From Pyrocephalus nanus (taxonomy: Eukaryota; Chordata; Aves; Passeriformes; Tyrannidae), in contig CM076275.1 of assembly GCA_038380795.1 (NCBI GenBank), forward strand, positions 5,086,501 to 5,150,500: 64,000 bases of DNA, read 5' to 3'. Below, in pieces: positions 46,501 through 57,485 of the stretch (its first letter is position 1; every line of letters starts with the position of its first letter). The notes under the pieces are model-generated. The model searched no databases and had not been told where the DNA came from. It saw only the letters and a program-made list of their open reading frames with translations. The position numbers and the translations under genes are program-made.

Positions 46501-49500
46501 TGCAGAAGTGACGGGGGGAAAGGGGGGGCGGTGGTTGGGTGGGCGCGCAGAGGGGAGGGCAAGGGGAGTGCTGGGGTCTGGGGGTGTCCGGGGGCGCCGG
46601 GGGATGGCAGCGCGCAGGGGGTGCACAGCGGCTCCGGGGGTGCATGCCCAGAACCCCCGTGGGTGCTGTGGTGGGCGAAGGGTGGATGATGGGGCGCACA
46701 CACAGCCCCGGCTGAGCAGGGTTTCTCTCTAGGAATGAGCGGGGCAGGTGTCGGTTCCCTCTGCCCGCACCCGGGTGTCCGATGTGGGGCGTGGGAGGCA
46801 CAGCAAGGAAACGCGGGGGCATGTGGGGGGATGTGGGGGAATTTGGGGGTCCCCCCAGGGCAGGGTCGCGCTTCCCAGCTCTGCAGGACGTCTTCCCAGA
46901 TGATGTCCCCTGCCCCCTGCGATGGGGACATGATCTCCCCTGGCCGTGCCGCCCATGCTGGGGACACGAGGTCTGTCCCTCGGCTTGGCAGCCAGCAGGA
47001 TGGATCCCTTACGGGTTGTGCAAGGGACAGGCGAAGGCCCCGTTTCGTTCCGCTCCCCTCCCCACTCCGTCCACTCGACAGGGACACACCGAGCCTTTTG
47101 ACCTTCTCTGGCCAGGCCGGCGCTGCTGGCTCGGGGCACCAGCCTGGTGGGGCTGTCACTGGGTCCTGGCAGCCGGGGATGGGGCACAGGAGTTCAAGCA
47201 CCAGTGGGCACCGTGGGGCTGGGACCCTAGGCAGAATGGGGTCCCAGTGGTACCTGGCTGTAGGATGGGCTGGGTCTGCTGCACTCTGGATGGAAGGGTG
47301 GCAGGGCAGCCAGGAGGAGGTCTACCTGGCTCCAGCCCCCTTTTCCGAAGCTAAAAGCTTAATTTTGGCTAGGTGGGAGATGGTGCCTCCTCCACTTTTG
47401 CAGTAGCAGCAGCCTCTTCTTGCCCAGTGTGGTGGACTCATGGGGGGCTGAGGCTGCTCACTGCATCCCCCTGGGAAGTGGGGGTGGGAGGGGCACCCTG
47501 CCCCCATTCAAACTTAATCACTCCCACCACCCTCTTCTCCTCCCCCTGGGTGGGAGATGAGTGCCCCAGGACTTGCTGCTTGGAGACCGTGGGGCCATTC
47601 CAGTAGGATTTGGGTGCTGGCTGGGAGCCGGGGGGGGAGAGCGTGGGGAGGCAAACAGCTCCAAATCCAGCAAAGCCCTTGCGAACAGAGAGCAGGGAAA
47701 ACTTGCAAGCGCATTGAATTTTCTCTCTGTGCCAGATTTTGTCACTGGCAAAGGCGCCTGTCAGGAGAGGCCCAGCTCAGAGCGTCCTGCCAGGAGGGCA
47801 AGGTTGGTCCCACCACGGCACCCACTGCCTGAGCTGCAGCTTTTTGGGTCTGAAGGGCCAGCATGGGTAAAAACTTCACAGAGGTGTTATATCTGGGGTA
47901 TAGGAGGGTTGGAAGCTGGGAGTGATGCAGAAAATTGTCATCTTTTTACCCATATGTTTGAATCATATCCGTTTCTAGCTAGCTCGACTGCCTGTCTGTG
48001 CTGCCCACCGTGTTTTCCTAGCAGCAGATTATTTGGGATAACTCTGGGAGCTGGAGGGAAATGTGTGCTCGGACTTAAATGTGTGTGAGTTGGTGCACAT
48101 TGCAAAAAATCCTGCACAGCTGTAGCTGGGGCAAAGGGCCAGTTGGCTGCTCTGCCAAAAAACCTGCTTACATTTCCTCGGTGTCCAAAGCCCTCAGTGT
48201 TTGGGTGAAAACACTGGACCTCCCCTCCCCAGAATGCCCGGCTGTGGATGTTTGTCGGGGTTCATGGCAGGTGACACAGCGCCACGTCCCTCTGGAGGTG
48301 GGGTTTGTCCTGGTTTCACTCCTGGTTTTGCCGGTGGGATTTTGCAGGCAAGATGCACCGTTTTGGCTCACCCACAGCGGCCAAGGAACCTTTGAAAAGG
48401 CAGAAAAGCACCTGCTGGTTATGGATGGTGAGTGGTGTGCTGTGCAGAGGAGGATTGGGGTTTCTGATCTGCGTTCTGCCGGCGGGTGGTCCGGTGGGAC
48501 ACCCTGAGCATGGCCAAGGTGGGCTGCAGCACTGGGATGGCTGAGCATCCAAACTCGGAGTGAAGACTTTGGAGTCAACTGCCAGCTCTGACGCCAAGAA
48601 TTCACATGGCCTGTTGTATCCTGCTGGTCCCACTGGGACTTGGGTACCTCTTGGCTTCTCCATACAAGGATTTCTCACCATGCACAGCTTCCAAGTCACT
48701 GTTTTCCTTCCTGTGACATCCCAGCCATGCTGAGATCATCAACTTCCACTGAATCTGTCATTTCAGCATGGAGTATCTCCCCTCCCTGCAGTTTGGGACC
48801 AAATCCTCATTCCATTCCAGCTCTTGGAGTCCATCTCAGGGCAGGATGGGCCACAAGCTATGTCTGATACATCTTCACCTTCATTTGGGGTCAGATGGCG
48901 ACTCCTGCCTTTCCTGGCTGGACTTCAGACACTCTGCAGTAGCGCCATTCAGGGAGATCCATCCTTTGCATGGAAGGCTGAGCTGGAATGAATTTTTTTT
49001 CCCCATCTGGCCAGGAAGGGAGAGCAACAAAAATGCCTTTCACCACCTTCGTCATCCTCACTCTGGGGGAGAGAGCACAGTACGTGCTGTGGGAAGGATG
49101 ACTGACAGCTTGGTAAGAAGCTGTTAAGCCCTGCACTTGGGGGATGTTCTGGAAGTCACCCCTGGAGCAATGGAAAACCTACGGAGCAAGTGCCTATGTA
49201 AATATATAGATAGAGATTTTGGATCCTCTGGCTGGAATTGATGTGCGTTGAACTGGAATAGCACTTGGGGTGCTCACGTGTGCCAGGAGTCCAGCAGCTG
49301 TGAAGGGAACAGGGAGTATGCCCTTCTCCAGCATCCCTGGACCACAGGGATGTACCAAACATGGACCCAGTGTGGGGACAAAGAAGTGGAGATGGCTGGT
49401 GGTGCTCACTGTCTTGGAAGAAGATTTGGAGAGGGAAGATGTTTCCATCCTGAAGGACAGTGTCATGGCAAGCTGGTGTACAGTGGGAAGGAAGGAAGGA

Positions 49501-52500
49501 AGTGTGGAAGAGCACAAGAAGAGCTGGTCACACTTCAGATTTTGGACTGGATTCCTGGTAATGGGCAGAAACCCCAGTGCTGCATGAGCCCCTGGAGCCC
49601 TCAGCCACACAAAGTTTTGCTTTCTCCTCCTCCCCGCGCTGCTCCAGCAGCCCCAAGCCCCTCCTCCTCCTCCTCCCCAGCACCTGGACATTCTCAGCGA
49701 GTTCAGCTCCCTCATGCCTGCCTGGGGCTGGGAATGGAACCACCCAGAGCCCACCCGAGGCTCCCAGCTGGCAGGGATGGCAGAGAAGGAAGATGGGAAA
49801 CATCATGGCTGGGAGGGCAGCGAGGGGTGCAGGAGTTGCCCCAGGAGGCAGGACCCCTCCAGCCACCATGGCAGTTGGATAAAGGCTCTCACACTGGGAT
49901 GAATAACCTAATCCCACAGCGCAGGCTGGAGAAGGGGAGGGAGATCTCTGCAATTTCCTGTGGACTGCCAGAGGCTTTGGTGCTCTCCATCCATGTGATA
50001 AAAATTGAATGTGAAGAGCAATTCTTAACCCCAGCACCCCCAGTAGTATCCTGAGGGATTGGGTGGACCAGCCCAGGAATAGTGCATGCTGGGTGGGCAG
50101 GGGCAGAGAGGCTGCTGGAAGAGTGGAGGGGATGCATACAGATGGGAATGGATTCTAGATAGAGGATTTCATGTGGGCAACTCCACCCGGCAGCACATCC
50201 TGGCCCGGAGTGATGCCCAGGCCTGGGATGGGGACACCTGGGGGCAAAATCCCAGGGGACAAATCTCAGTGTTGGTCCTGGCTACATGGGAGTGATTCTA
50301 GCAGCTAGTCCAAGCAGGAAGGGGCTGGCCAAGAGCTGAGTCATCCCTCCAGCACGGAGGAGATCCCCCAGGGGCCCTCCGTTGCTGTTAAAAGGCAGTA
50401 GCAGGAGCGAGAGGCTGCGAAATGGCTCCGTCGAAAGCTCGGCTTCTTCGGCAGCCCCGGCCTCCGAGGGAGCGGGGATGCTCGGCTCGGAGCACGAAAC
50501 CCGCAGACATCTGGAGCCTGTGGCTTGTTTCTCAACGGCTCCTTGGCCGTGTTTCTGCTCCCTTTCGGAGATAAAGGCGGCGAGGGTGACCCCGCGGTGC
50601 GGGGGCCACGGTGCTGGCCGCCCTCCAGCCAGCCCGGCCGGAGGAAACCGCGGCCCTGCTCTGTGCCGCCGCCAAAGCAAATAAAAATGGGGCGTTAAAC
50701 AATGCCGGGCGCGATCCAGGAGGGATGCTGGCCACTGGCATGGCCCCTGCGGACGGGATCCTCATCTCCAGGAGAGTCTGCGCTGGCATCTCTGCCTCCT
50801 CTGCCCCGTGCCCAGCCAAAACCCTCCTGTCAGGCAGCCTGAGGGCTTCATCCAGGGCCTCCTGCACGCCTTAGCGGTGTGCAGGGACTTGCTGGGTGCT
50901 GAGGGAGCTAGGAGGGTAGAAGGAAGAAGAGGTGCCCAGCTTCCAAGAGCCCTCCTGCTTACCGTGGGCTTGCTGGAAGGATTTGGCTTAGTCATCTATC
51001 CCTTCCCTCGCTGGTAGGCTGAGCCACTGCTGAAAATATCCTGGAAGGCTCCCAAGCGGCACAGAAGGCAAGAAAATCAGAAACACATGAAGGAAGAGAA
51101 GACGGGAAGGGATGGGAAGGGAAGGGGAGTAGGGCTTGGGGAGGGCTGGCCACCCACCTCCCTGCTGAGGCAGGAGAAGGGACACCCATCACAGCCATCC
51201 CAGCAGCCTTTGGAGTGGGGGCTGCGCCCTTGGTGGGTGTGGGGATGATGCTGATGGTCAGCACTGGTGTCAGTGCCCAGCAGTGGCCTCGGCAGGACTG
51301 GAGACGCTGCCCTTCCCACGGGCACTTTGGTGTGAGCTCGTAGGAAATTGCTCACCCTGAGAAAATGTGTTCCCGGCAGCTCCACATCCTTTCGGTCTTC
51401 GGGAAGGGCTGGTGCCCTGACCTTTGGCCAGCACAGGAGAAGCCCAGCGGCACTCGGCTGCTCGCCACGGGGTTTGTGCCAGGCTTTTAGCATGTTGTTT
51501 TTAGCACTTGTGTCGAGTCCAGAGGCAGGAGGGTGGCTCCTCGCTGTGTCGGTGTCTGTGTCCAGCTGGTCAGGATCTGCACAGCTTCTGTCGGCTGCTG
51601 CCATCTCGTGTTGCTCCGTGCATCAATCCCCCAACGGGGCTGGCCCCCCGCCTTGCCATGAGGTCATGGCAGGCTGGCATCTCCCTGCTGACCTCAGATT
51701 TATCTCGGGGCTGAGAATGGCGGGATTTGGGGCGAGGGTGTGGGGGAGACACCTTCATTGGCCTCTTCCCTGCCCAGTGCCTCTACAGGCCATGGCCAAA
51801 GCCATGTGAGCTGCAAATGGAGACCTGCTGGCCCTCAGAGAAATCCCTTTCCCATACGGTCACTGCAGTGGATGCACAGGGCCCAGATGGAATATGGGGT
51901 GGGATAGGGGGAAAGGTCCCAAGTGTCCCTATGTGTCCCTTGGGCTTTCCCATCTGTCCCAGCATCTTGGTGGGGTGCTGGGCTGGGTCCCCACTGCCCC
52001 TGAACTGTGCTATCACCCTGCTGTACCCCAGCCCCGGAGCATCTCTCCTGCCTTCCCTCAGCTGCCAGGAAAGGAGTTGGGATGCCGGGGGATACCAGGA
52101 GAAAAGGCTGCCAGTCCTGGGCGGGAAGGGCTGAGACCCCACATCCCCACTGAGCCCCCCTAACCCCTCTGTCCCCTCTGTTCAGGTCTCTCCCGCAGCG
52201 CCAGCCTCTCGGAGAAGGAGCTGAAGGAGGCGAAGGCGCGGAGCCAGAGGATCGCGGCGCAGCTCACCACGGCGCCCGGCCCCAGCTCCAAGGGGGTCCT
52301 GCTCTTCCACCGCCGCAGGCAGCGTGTTGACGGGCTCACGGGGGCTGGGAATGGCGAGGGGCTGCTGCTGAGCCCCGCGCCCCAGCCCCGGCAAGCGGCC
52401 ATGGAGGAGGGCGAGGCGCAGGGGATGAAGGAGCCTGACCAGCCCGGCAACGCGGGAGAGAGGATGCGGGCAAATGCACCCCCGTGCCAGGAGCCGCCTG

Positions 52501-55500
52501 CTGAAGCCCAGCAGGTCCCGCTCAGCGTCTACCTGAAGGAGAACATGGCATCGGCCGCCACCAATGGCGTGCAGGAGCAGGCGGCCAGCGGGATCGAGAG
52601 AGGGATGCAGGGGCTCGGGGATGCGGGAGCCCCTGCAGGGCTAAGCATGGCGCCTCTTTCCCTGCCACAGCAACCCGAGGAGGGGAAAAACATCGAGGTG
52701 CCCAGTGAGGTGGCCGGTGAGGTGCCCAGTGAGGTGCCCAGTGCGCCGGCGGGCACAGCCACAGGGATGGCATCCCCAGGTGGCCAGCAGCAGAACGGGG
52801 TGCAGGGCCGGCAGTACTACGAGGTCCATCTCACCCTGGCCAAGCCCAAGCCTGTGAAGAACCGGACAGCCAGACCCTTTGGCACCCAGGCATCCCCCAC
52901 AAGCAGCCAACCAGCAGAGGAACCCCCTGCCCCAGAGCTGCCCCCGCCGCCCACCTACGCGGAGACCCTCAGCAGCCCCCCACCGCTCACCCGTGTCCGC
53001 TCCCCCCCTGCCTACTCGGCCCTGTACCCCTCTCAGGAGCAGAAGATTCTGCCAGGTCCCCTCCTGGGCTGCGGGGAGAGTGGACCAAACCCCTTGCCCA
53101 AAACAGGGATCCTGGAGGAGTCGGCTGCCCGGAGAGCCAGCAGAAAGTCCATGTTCACCTTTGTGGAGAAGCCAAAGCTGGGCCCCAACCCTGACCTACT
53201 GGACCTGGTTCAGAGTGCAGACAGCAGGAAGAAGCAGAAAGATCAGGGAGAGCCTGGTGCTGAAGATGAGCCCTTTGCCCTCGGGGCTGAAGCTGCCAAC
53301 TTTGTCCCCAACAATGCAGCCAGGGGTGGGCACCATCTCCCACCGGCTGAGGATGCTCCGGCATGGTCCTCCTGCCTCAAGTCTCCCACCATCCAGCCCA
53401 AGCAGAAGCCGCAGCCCAGCCACATCCTCAGTGAAGCGAGAGGGAAGGGGGCTGAGCTCTTTGCCCGTCGGCAGTCCAGGATGGAGAAGTTCATCATCGA
53501 GGCTCCCTCCCAGCCTGAGCTGCTGCGGTGCCCATCGCCCACCATGTCTCTGCCTCCCTCCTGGAAATACGACAACAATGCTTACCTGTCACCCATGGTC
53601 TCCAGACGCCCCTCCAAGAGTCCCTCCAGGCCCTCCAAAACCCCCCCTGCGTCTCTCTATGGCGGCAACCCGATGGAGAATGAGGTCTCCCAGAAGGAGC
53701 TGGAGATCTCCAAGCACCAGCCCTACCAGCTCCAGTCCTCTCTCTTCATCCTCTCCCCATCTAAGGGGCCGTCAAGGTCAATGCCCCAGGAGATGCCTCC
53801 ACCCAGACCCTCTCTTCCAGACGCCTACCCCTACCCCCAGCAAGCCTCCTGCCCCACCTCTCCGTTGCCTCCTTCCCCTGTTTGGCATCCCCCTGTGGTG
53901 CCCAGTGCCAGCCAGACCACCTCCAACCCCTTCCCTGGCACTGCCGGGGCTCTGCCCCTGACTCCCGAGAGCCATGCCAGCCCTGGAGCCCCGGCTGAGG
54001 TGCTCCTGGCCTCCCCATGCCGCCTGCTGCCGCCCCGGGGGAAGGTGGGATTCCAGGCACCCCGGCCCTCCTACTCCACCAGGAATGCCGGCATCGAGCC
54101 GCAGGTGTGGAAACCTTCTTTTTATTACAAGTAGTGGTGGCAGAGAGAAAAACGTGGGGGTCGTAGGCCGAGTCCTCCCTAAGTGCTCACGGGAGTGCCG
54201 AAAGCCAAACCAACTGCAAAAAGAAAGAAAAAAAATGGGGGGAAAAGAAAAGGAAATGGAAAAAAGAAGTGGCTGCAGTGCTGGGACAGTGGGTGACAGG
54301 CACTGCTGAGCCCTCAGTGAAATAGGAGCTGAGGAGTCCCAGGGAGGCAGCAGGAGTTGGGGCGTAGAGCCCACAGGATCCCAAACAGCCATCAGGAGCC
54401 TGCCTGTGCTGCCAGGGCTGACGGTGCTTTCTCTCTTCTCTCACCTGGAAACTGTACAGAGCATCGTGCCTCTGGCTCCCTCCTTTCCTCACCTCCTGCC
54501 TTTCCAGCACTCAGAGCTCTGCCTGCTCATCTGTATCCCCTCTGTCCTGCGGCTCCTCTCGGCCTCCTACCAAAGCAAAACCTGGAGGGGACACCCCACC
54601 TTTCCACCTCACTGTGCCTGCTCCTGGCTCTTCTTCTGCTCCTTCAGGATCTGTCCTCGTTTTCTTCCTCACTGCTGAGGAAGAGCTGCATCCCTTGGGA
54701 ATGGTAGAGTCCCATGGTGCCAGGACAAGGGACACTGCGGAGTGCCTGTCCCTCCCTGGGCTCGGTGCTGGAGCTGGGGCGGGCAGTGCTGTGTGGCACG
54801 GCTGGAAGCAAGGACGTGCTGGGATGAGGAGGGTGGTGAGGGCAGGGCTGCTGGGTGATGCTCGGCCTGAGGCTCATGGTCCAGTCGTGCCTCTGCCCAT
54901 CCCTTACTCCCACCACTCTCTCCACAGTGCCAAGTTGCCTTTTGACTGTGCTTTTATTTCTCCTGCATTTTTCTCTTTCCCCCTCTTTCTGAATACACTC
55001 TCTGCGCTGTCACACCTGACTCTTCTCTTTCCTGCCGTCTGGGGAGCAATGCCGGGCAATGGACACCTGAGGGAGCATCCCCCAGAGGGAGGCTTTAGGA
55101 AGCTGCAGGTAGTGAGAGGGCCTGGGGCTTACTTTGGGCAAGGAAGATTAATGGCAGGCTCAGCCTGACTCGACCTCCTTGGCAGGCAAGGGGATGAAGA
55201 GTCAAATGAGTTTTGGGAAACCCTTGCAGGGATGCAATGCACAGGGAGGCATCCCCAGCTCTTGTGGGGCTGAGCCAGAGTGAATCTTACCCTGGCATCC
55301 CTCCTGCCTCTGTCCCCCCACTCTGCCCCTTCGTCCCCCCGAGTGGGGGTCACTAACCCGCTCTCTGTCCCTCTCCAGGACAGGCGGTCGTCCCTCCCTG
55401 CATCACCCACCTGGACGCCCCGGCTGGCGCGGCGCCCGGGCAGCCTGGACGGCTGGGCCAGCCCGGCCTCGGTGCCCGAACTGGATGAGGGACCTCCCAT

Positions 55501-56146
55501 GTCACCTCCATGGAGCGAGAGGTCCCTGTCCCCTCTGCGGCAGGACGCCGACCCCCGGGCCAGCCGGCAGATGCAAGCGCGGCTCGCCAGGAACATCATC
55601 AACGCTGCCCGCAGGAAGAGCTCCTCTCCCAAAGCCGTGGGGCTGGAGGGCTCCCGGCCCTTCACCCCCATCTCCGCCGGTCCCCCCAGCCTGCCCCAGT
55701 CCCCCCGGCTGGGCCCCAGAGCGCCGGCACTGCAGGCTGCCAGCAGCGCGCTGGGGAGCCTGGGCAGCCCCTCGCCCACCCACAAAAGCCCCTTGCGATC
55801 TCCCCGGGCAGGCAGCCCCCAGTTCTGTGCCTCCCCCGGCATGCCCCGAGCCGCCTGGGCAGAGGGTCGCCGGCTCCTGCTGCCACCCAGCACGTCGTCG
55901 TGCCCCGTGCCCAGGCTGTCCCCCGTCCCCAAGAGCCCCCTGCCATCCCCCGTGGTGGGCGGGCGGTCCCCAGCCAAGCGCTGCACTTCCCGGTCCCCGA
56001 CGGACTCGGACGTCTCCCTCGACTCCGAAGACTCGGGGACCAAGAGCCCGGGAATCCACAGCTTCAACCTCTGTCCCCGGGGCTGGACCGGCAGCCTGCG
56101 GCTGAAGACGGGGGGTCTGCCCTCGGGGGCCCCCTGCACCTCCTAA
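43086..56146 (+). CDS. SYNPO: SYNPO, synaptopodin (long isoform, extended C-terminus)
   Basis: Synaptopodin is an actin and alpha-actinin associated, proline-rich protein of podocyte foot processes and the dendritic spine apparatus. Coding exons 43086-43560, 52186-54104 and 55379-56146 join in phase (the G|GT junction makes Gly) and give 1053 residues. Without the 54105 donor, the middle exon runs on to TAG 54132-54134 and gives 807 residues ending VWKPSFYYK, like human VWKPSFCFK. The junction reads KAGLSRSASLSEKELKEAKA, matching human RSTSLTEKDLKEAKA. Conserved blocks include KSMFTFVEKPK, NPDLLDLVQSAD, FARRQSRMEK and CPSPTMSLP. PPTY (413-416) and PPAY (432-435) are WW-domain ligands kept from human, where they bind MAGI and KIBRA partners. 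Most of the protein is low-complexity and Pro/Ser-rich. The extreme N-terminus is the least certain part: ATG 43086 has A at -3, and in-frame ATG 43179 has a stronger context. Confidence 0.88.
45922..46098. repeat. 22-bp minisatellite, about 8 diverged copies
   Basis: Copies of roughly GGATGC(T/C)CAGGGCTGGGTAAGG follow one another from 45922, with starts near 45924, 45945, 45967, 45990, 46015, 46036, 46058 and 46080. Copies differ by several substitutions, so the array is old. It runs straight into the CpG island that is the likely short-isoform SYNPO promoter. Confidence 0.85.
46100..46680 (+). promoter_or_regulatory. SYNPO: CpG island, likely promoter of short SYNPO isoform
   Basis: This GC- and CpG-dense block inside the SYNPO intron contains a (GGTC)n microsatellite at about 46221-46249 and GC-box-like CCCGCCC and GGGGCGG runs. 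It lies 3' of the long-isoform exon and 5' of the main exon. A transcript starting here and splicing to 52186 would first meet ATG 52401, whose MEEG start aligns with the human short synaptopodin start MEGY. A GTACGG donor-like site lies at 46432. Island function is inferred; neither the start site nor the donor is proven. Confidence 0.6.
50337..50760 (+). promoter_or_regulatory. Candidate alternative promoter in SYNPO intron
   Basis: A perfect AP-1 motif TGAGTCA (50337-50343) and a TATA-like TTAAAAGG (50388-50395) stand 45 bp apart. They are followed by a CpG-enriched segment to about 50760. The arrangement resembles a TATA-type promoter on the + strand. It could instead be an enhancer. No exon with a good donor was identified from it. 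Confidence 0.3.
52186..54134 (+). CDS. SYNPO: SYNPO main exon, with short-isoform start and short tail
   Basis: The acceptor CTGTTCAG (52185) enters in phase 1. ATG 52401 starts the short isoform. Its first residues, MEEGEAQGMKE, and the following VPLSVYLKEN block align with human MEGYSEEAS...VPLVVYLKEN. Reading to TAG 54132-54134 gives 577 residues for the short isoform; using the internal donor CAG|GTGTGG after 54104 and the next exon gives 823. Exon-internal choice at 54104 therefore decides between tail VWKPSFYYK and the longer Ser/Pro/Arg-rich tail. GIEPQ before the donor is conserved with human GIEAQ. Confidence 0.92.
52695..52742 (+). repeat. SYNPO: In-frame 12-nt coding repeat in SYNPO
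   Basis: Four tandem units of GAGGTG(C/G)CC(A/G)GT encode EVPS-EVAG-EVPS-EVPS. The length is a multiple of three, so copy number could vary without a frameshift. It lies in a low-complexity, poorly conserved part of the protein. Confidence 0.9.
55379..56146 (+). CDS. SYNPO: SYNPO alternative C-terminal exon
   Basis: The acceptor CCCTCTCCAG (55378) begins DRRSSLPASPTWTP and the exon ends at TAA 56144-56146, adding 255 residues. It matches the C-terminal extension of the longer human isoform as remembered (DRRESLPASPPWTP). MSPPWSERSLSPLR and QARLARNIINAARRKS are the clear anchors. The latter is a basic, helix-prone segment; comparable segments occur in the related proteins SYNPO2 and SYNPO2L. 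The remainder is Pro/Ser-rich with repeated SPxxSP-like phrases. Confidence 0.9.
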   Translation, partial: DRRSSLPASPTWTPRLARRPGSLDGWASPASVPELDEGPPMSPPWSERSLSPLRQDADPRASRQMQARLARNIINAARRKSSSPKAVGLEGSRPFTPISAGPPSLPQSPRLGPRAPALQAASSALGSLGSPSPTHKSPLRSPRAGSPQFCASPGMPRAAWAEGRRLLLPPSTSSCPVPRLSPVPKSPLPSPVVGGRSPAKRCTSRSPTDSDVSLDSEDSGTKSPGIHSFNLCPRGWTGSLRLKTGGLPSGAPCTS

Positions 56147-56810
56147 ATGAGCCAGTCCCTGCCAAACCACCCTCTTCCTGGACCTGTCAGCCTGGGTGAT
56201 GCCACCCGCTGACCCCCCACACCGGGAACACCCCAACCCTCGGGGCTGAGGTCCCCAAAAAACAGTGTCCCTGTGGAGCTGCCGCAGCCCCTCGGTGTGC
56301 CAGCGGGGTCAGGTGCCTCCTGCCCGCCCGCCATCCCGTGGCCCTGCTCTATTTTTACCACCCTAACCTTTCTGGGCAGGACTGCGTGGTCAGCAGGCAG
56401 GAGCAGGCAGGGTGGGGGGAGCCAGCCCCCTCCTCGGCAGCCCCTGCCCACCAGCCAGCCCCCTCCCACAAAGCCAGGATGGGATGGGCTCGGGGGTCCC
56501 CTGTGAGCCCCCTGTCCCCAGCTCCCAGGTGTTACCCTGGGGTGTCACCACAGCTCTGCTTCACTGGGGTGGCACAGCTGCTGTCTCCAGCAGGGATGGG
56601 CAGCGTGCCATGGCCAGGCTCCCTTTCCCAGCTTCTCCCAGCCTCCAGATATATCCAGTTTCAACTGAAACCAGATTTTGGGAAGGAAAAGTTAATTTTT
56701 TATTCCATCTGCCCAGTTCTTCATTGCTTTTTTTTTTTTTTTCCTTTTGACTCCGTCTCAAAGAAATTCCCCCAAATCCTTCCTTCCCTGGTGACCAAAA
56801 AGAGCTAAAG

Positions 56811-56819
56811 TTATTTATT
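56811..56819 (+). promoter_or_regulatory. SYNPO: AU-rich element nonamer in SYNPO 3' UTR
   Basis: TTATTTATT matches the UUAUUUA(U/A)(U/A) nonamer that TTP- and HuR-family proteins bind to control mRNA decay. It is a single copy in an otherwise GC-rich UTR, 80 nt after a U-run. Confidence 0.5.
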
Positions 56820-57381
56820 GCCACATTAAGAGGGCTGTTTATAGGTGCCCTCCTGCCCTCCCCAAACAAAGAGGGACAGCCCCATCCTGTAGCTGTCACT
56901 GTCCCCATCCCCAGGTTCACCCCATCCTCATCCTCACCCTGGCAGGATGGAGGCACGCAGAGAAACCGATGGGCTCTGTGGCAGCCAGGGCAGGTGGGAA
57001 GAGATGGGGGGCTGTGGGGGTCTGAAGGAATTTGTACATGTTGCAGAGGGTTTGAAGGAGGTATCAGCACAGGAGACAATGTTGAGAGTGTCCCCATGGG
57101 GTTGAGTCGGTGTTCCCACACCTTGGTGAGACCAGCACTGGAAAAGAGTTTGAGTTTGGGCTGCCAGAGCTCTGACACGTTCCCATTCAGGGAGCCCCAG
57201 TCACTCCTTCCTGTTCCCCAAGACACACTGTTGGAGCCAGCCCATCCCTGTTCCCTGGAGTACCTTCACCCTGCAGTTCTTGCTGGAACACAGCCCCCCC
57301 ATTCCCAGGACATATCTCCCACCCTCGCTCCACCAGCCACCACAACCTGCCTTCACCACGCCACTGTATACCCAGCTCAGA

Positions 57382-57387
57382 AATAAA
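57382..57387 (+). terminator. SYNPO: SYNPO poly(A) signal AATAAA
   Basis: This is the first canonical AATAAA after the SYNPO stop codons. A modest U/GU-containing stretch (GACTCTGATCTGTCC) follows about 25 nt downstream. The tandem repeat array beginning at 57486 lies just past the expected cleavage site. Confidence 0.65.
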
Positions 57388-57485
57388 CTGCCTTTATCCC
57401 ACCTAGCCTGACTCTGATCTGTCCCCAAGGTGGCCTGGGAACACATGGCACGTGGCCACCTCCTGCTGCTGCTACACACCCACCA

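Larger units (their letters stand above)
43561..52185 (+). other. SYNPO: SYNPO intron between N-terminal and main exons
   Basis: The intron is about 8.6 kb, with strong GT (43561) and CTGTTCAG (52185) ends. It contains a GGGGT microsatellite (about 44413-44437), a 22-bp minisatellite, the CpG island at 46.1-46.7 kb and a second promoter-like region near 50.34-50.76 kb. Pyrimidine and CTCCTC runs lie at about 49620-49680. No further coding exon is evident. Confidence 0.65.
56147..57400 (+). other. SYNPO: SYNPO 3' UTR
   Basis: About 1.25 kb runs from the TAA to the poly(A) signal. A 15-T run lies at 56728-56742 and an AU-rich nonamer TTATTTATT at 56811-56819. No other conserved block is recognisable by eye. 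The short-tail isoform ending at 54134 could use this same end, or an earlier one that I could not identify. Confidence 0.65.

Noticed and set aside
46098..47201. 367-residue minus-strand ORF over the second CpG island
   Set aside because: It is low-complexity Pro/Arg/Ala sequence antisense to a CpG island and includes the GGTC microsatellite.
52522..54060. Minus-strand and alternative-frame ORFs over SYNPO exons, including TGHL repeats
   Set aside because: They are shadows of the SYNPO coding frame. The TGHL repeat is the antisense of the EVPS coding repeat.
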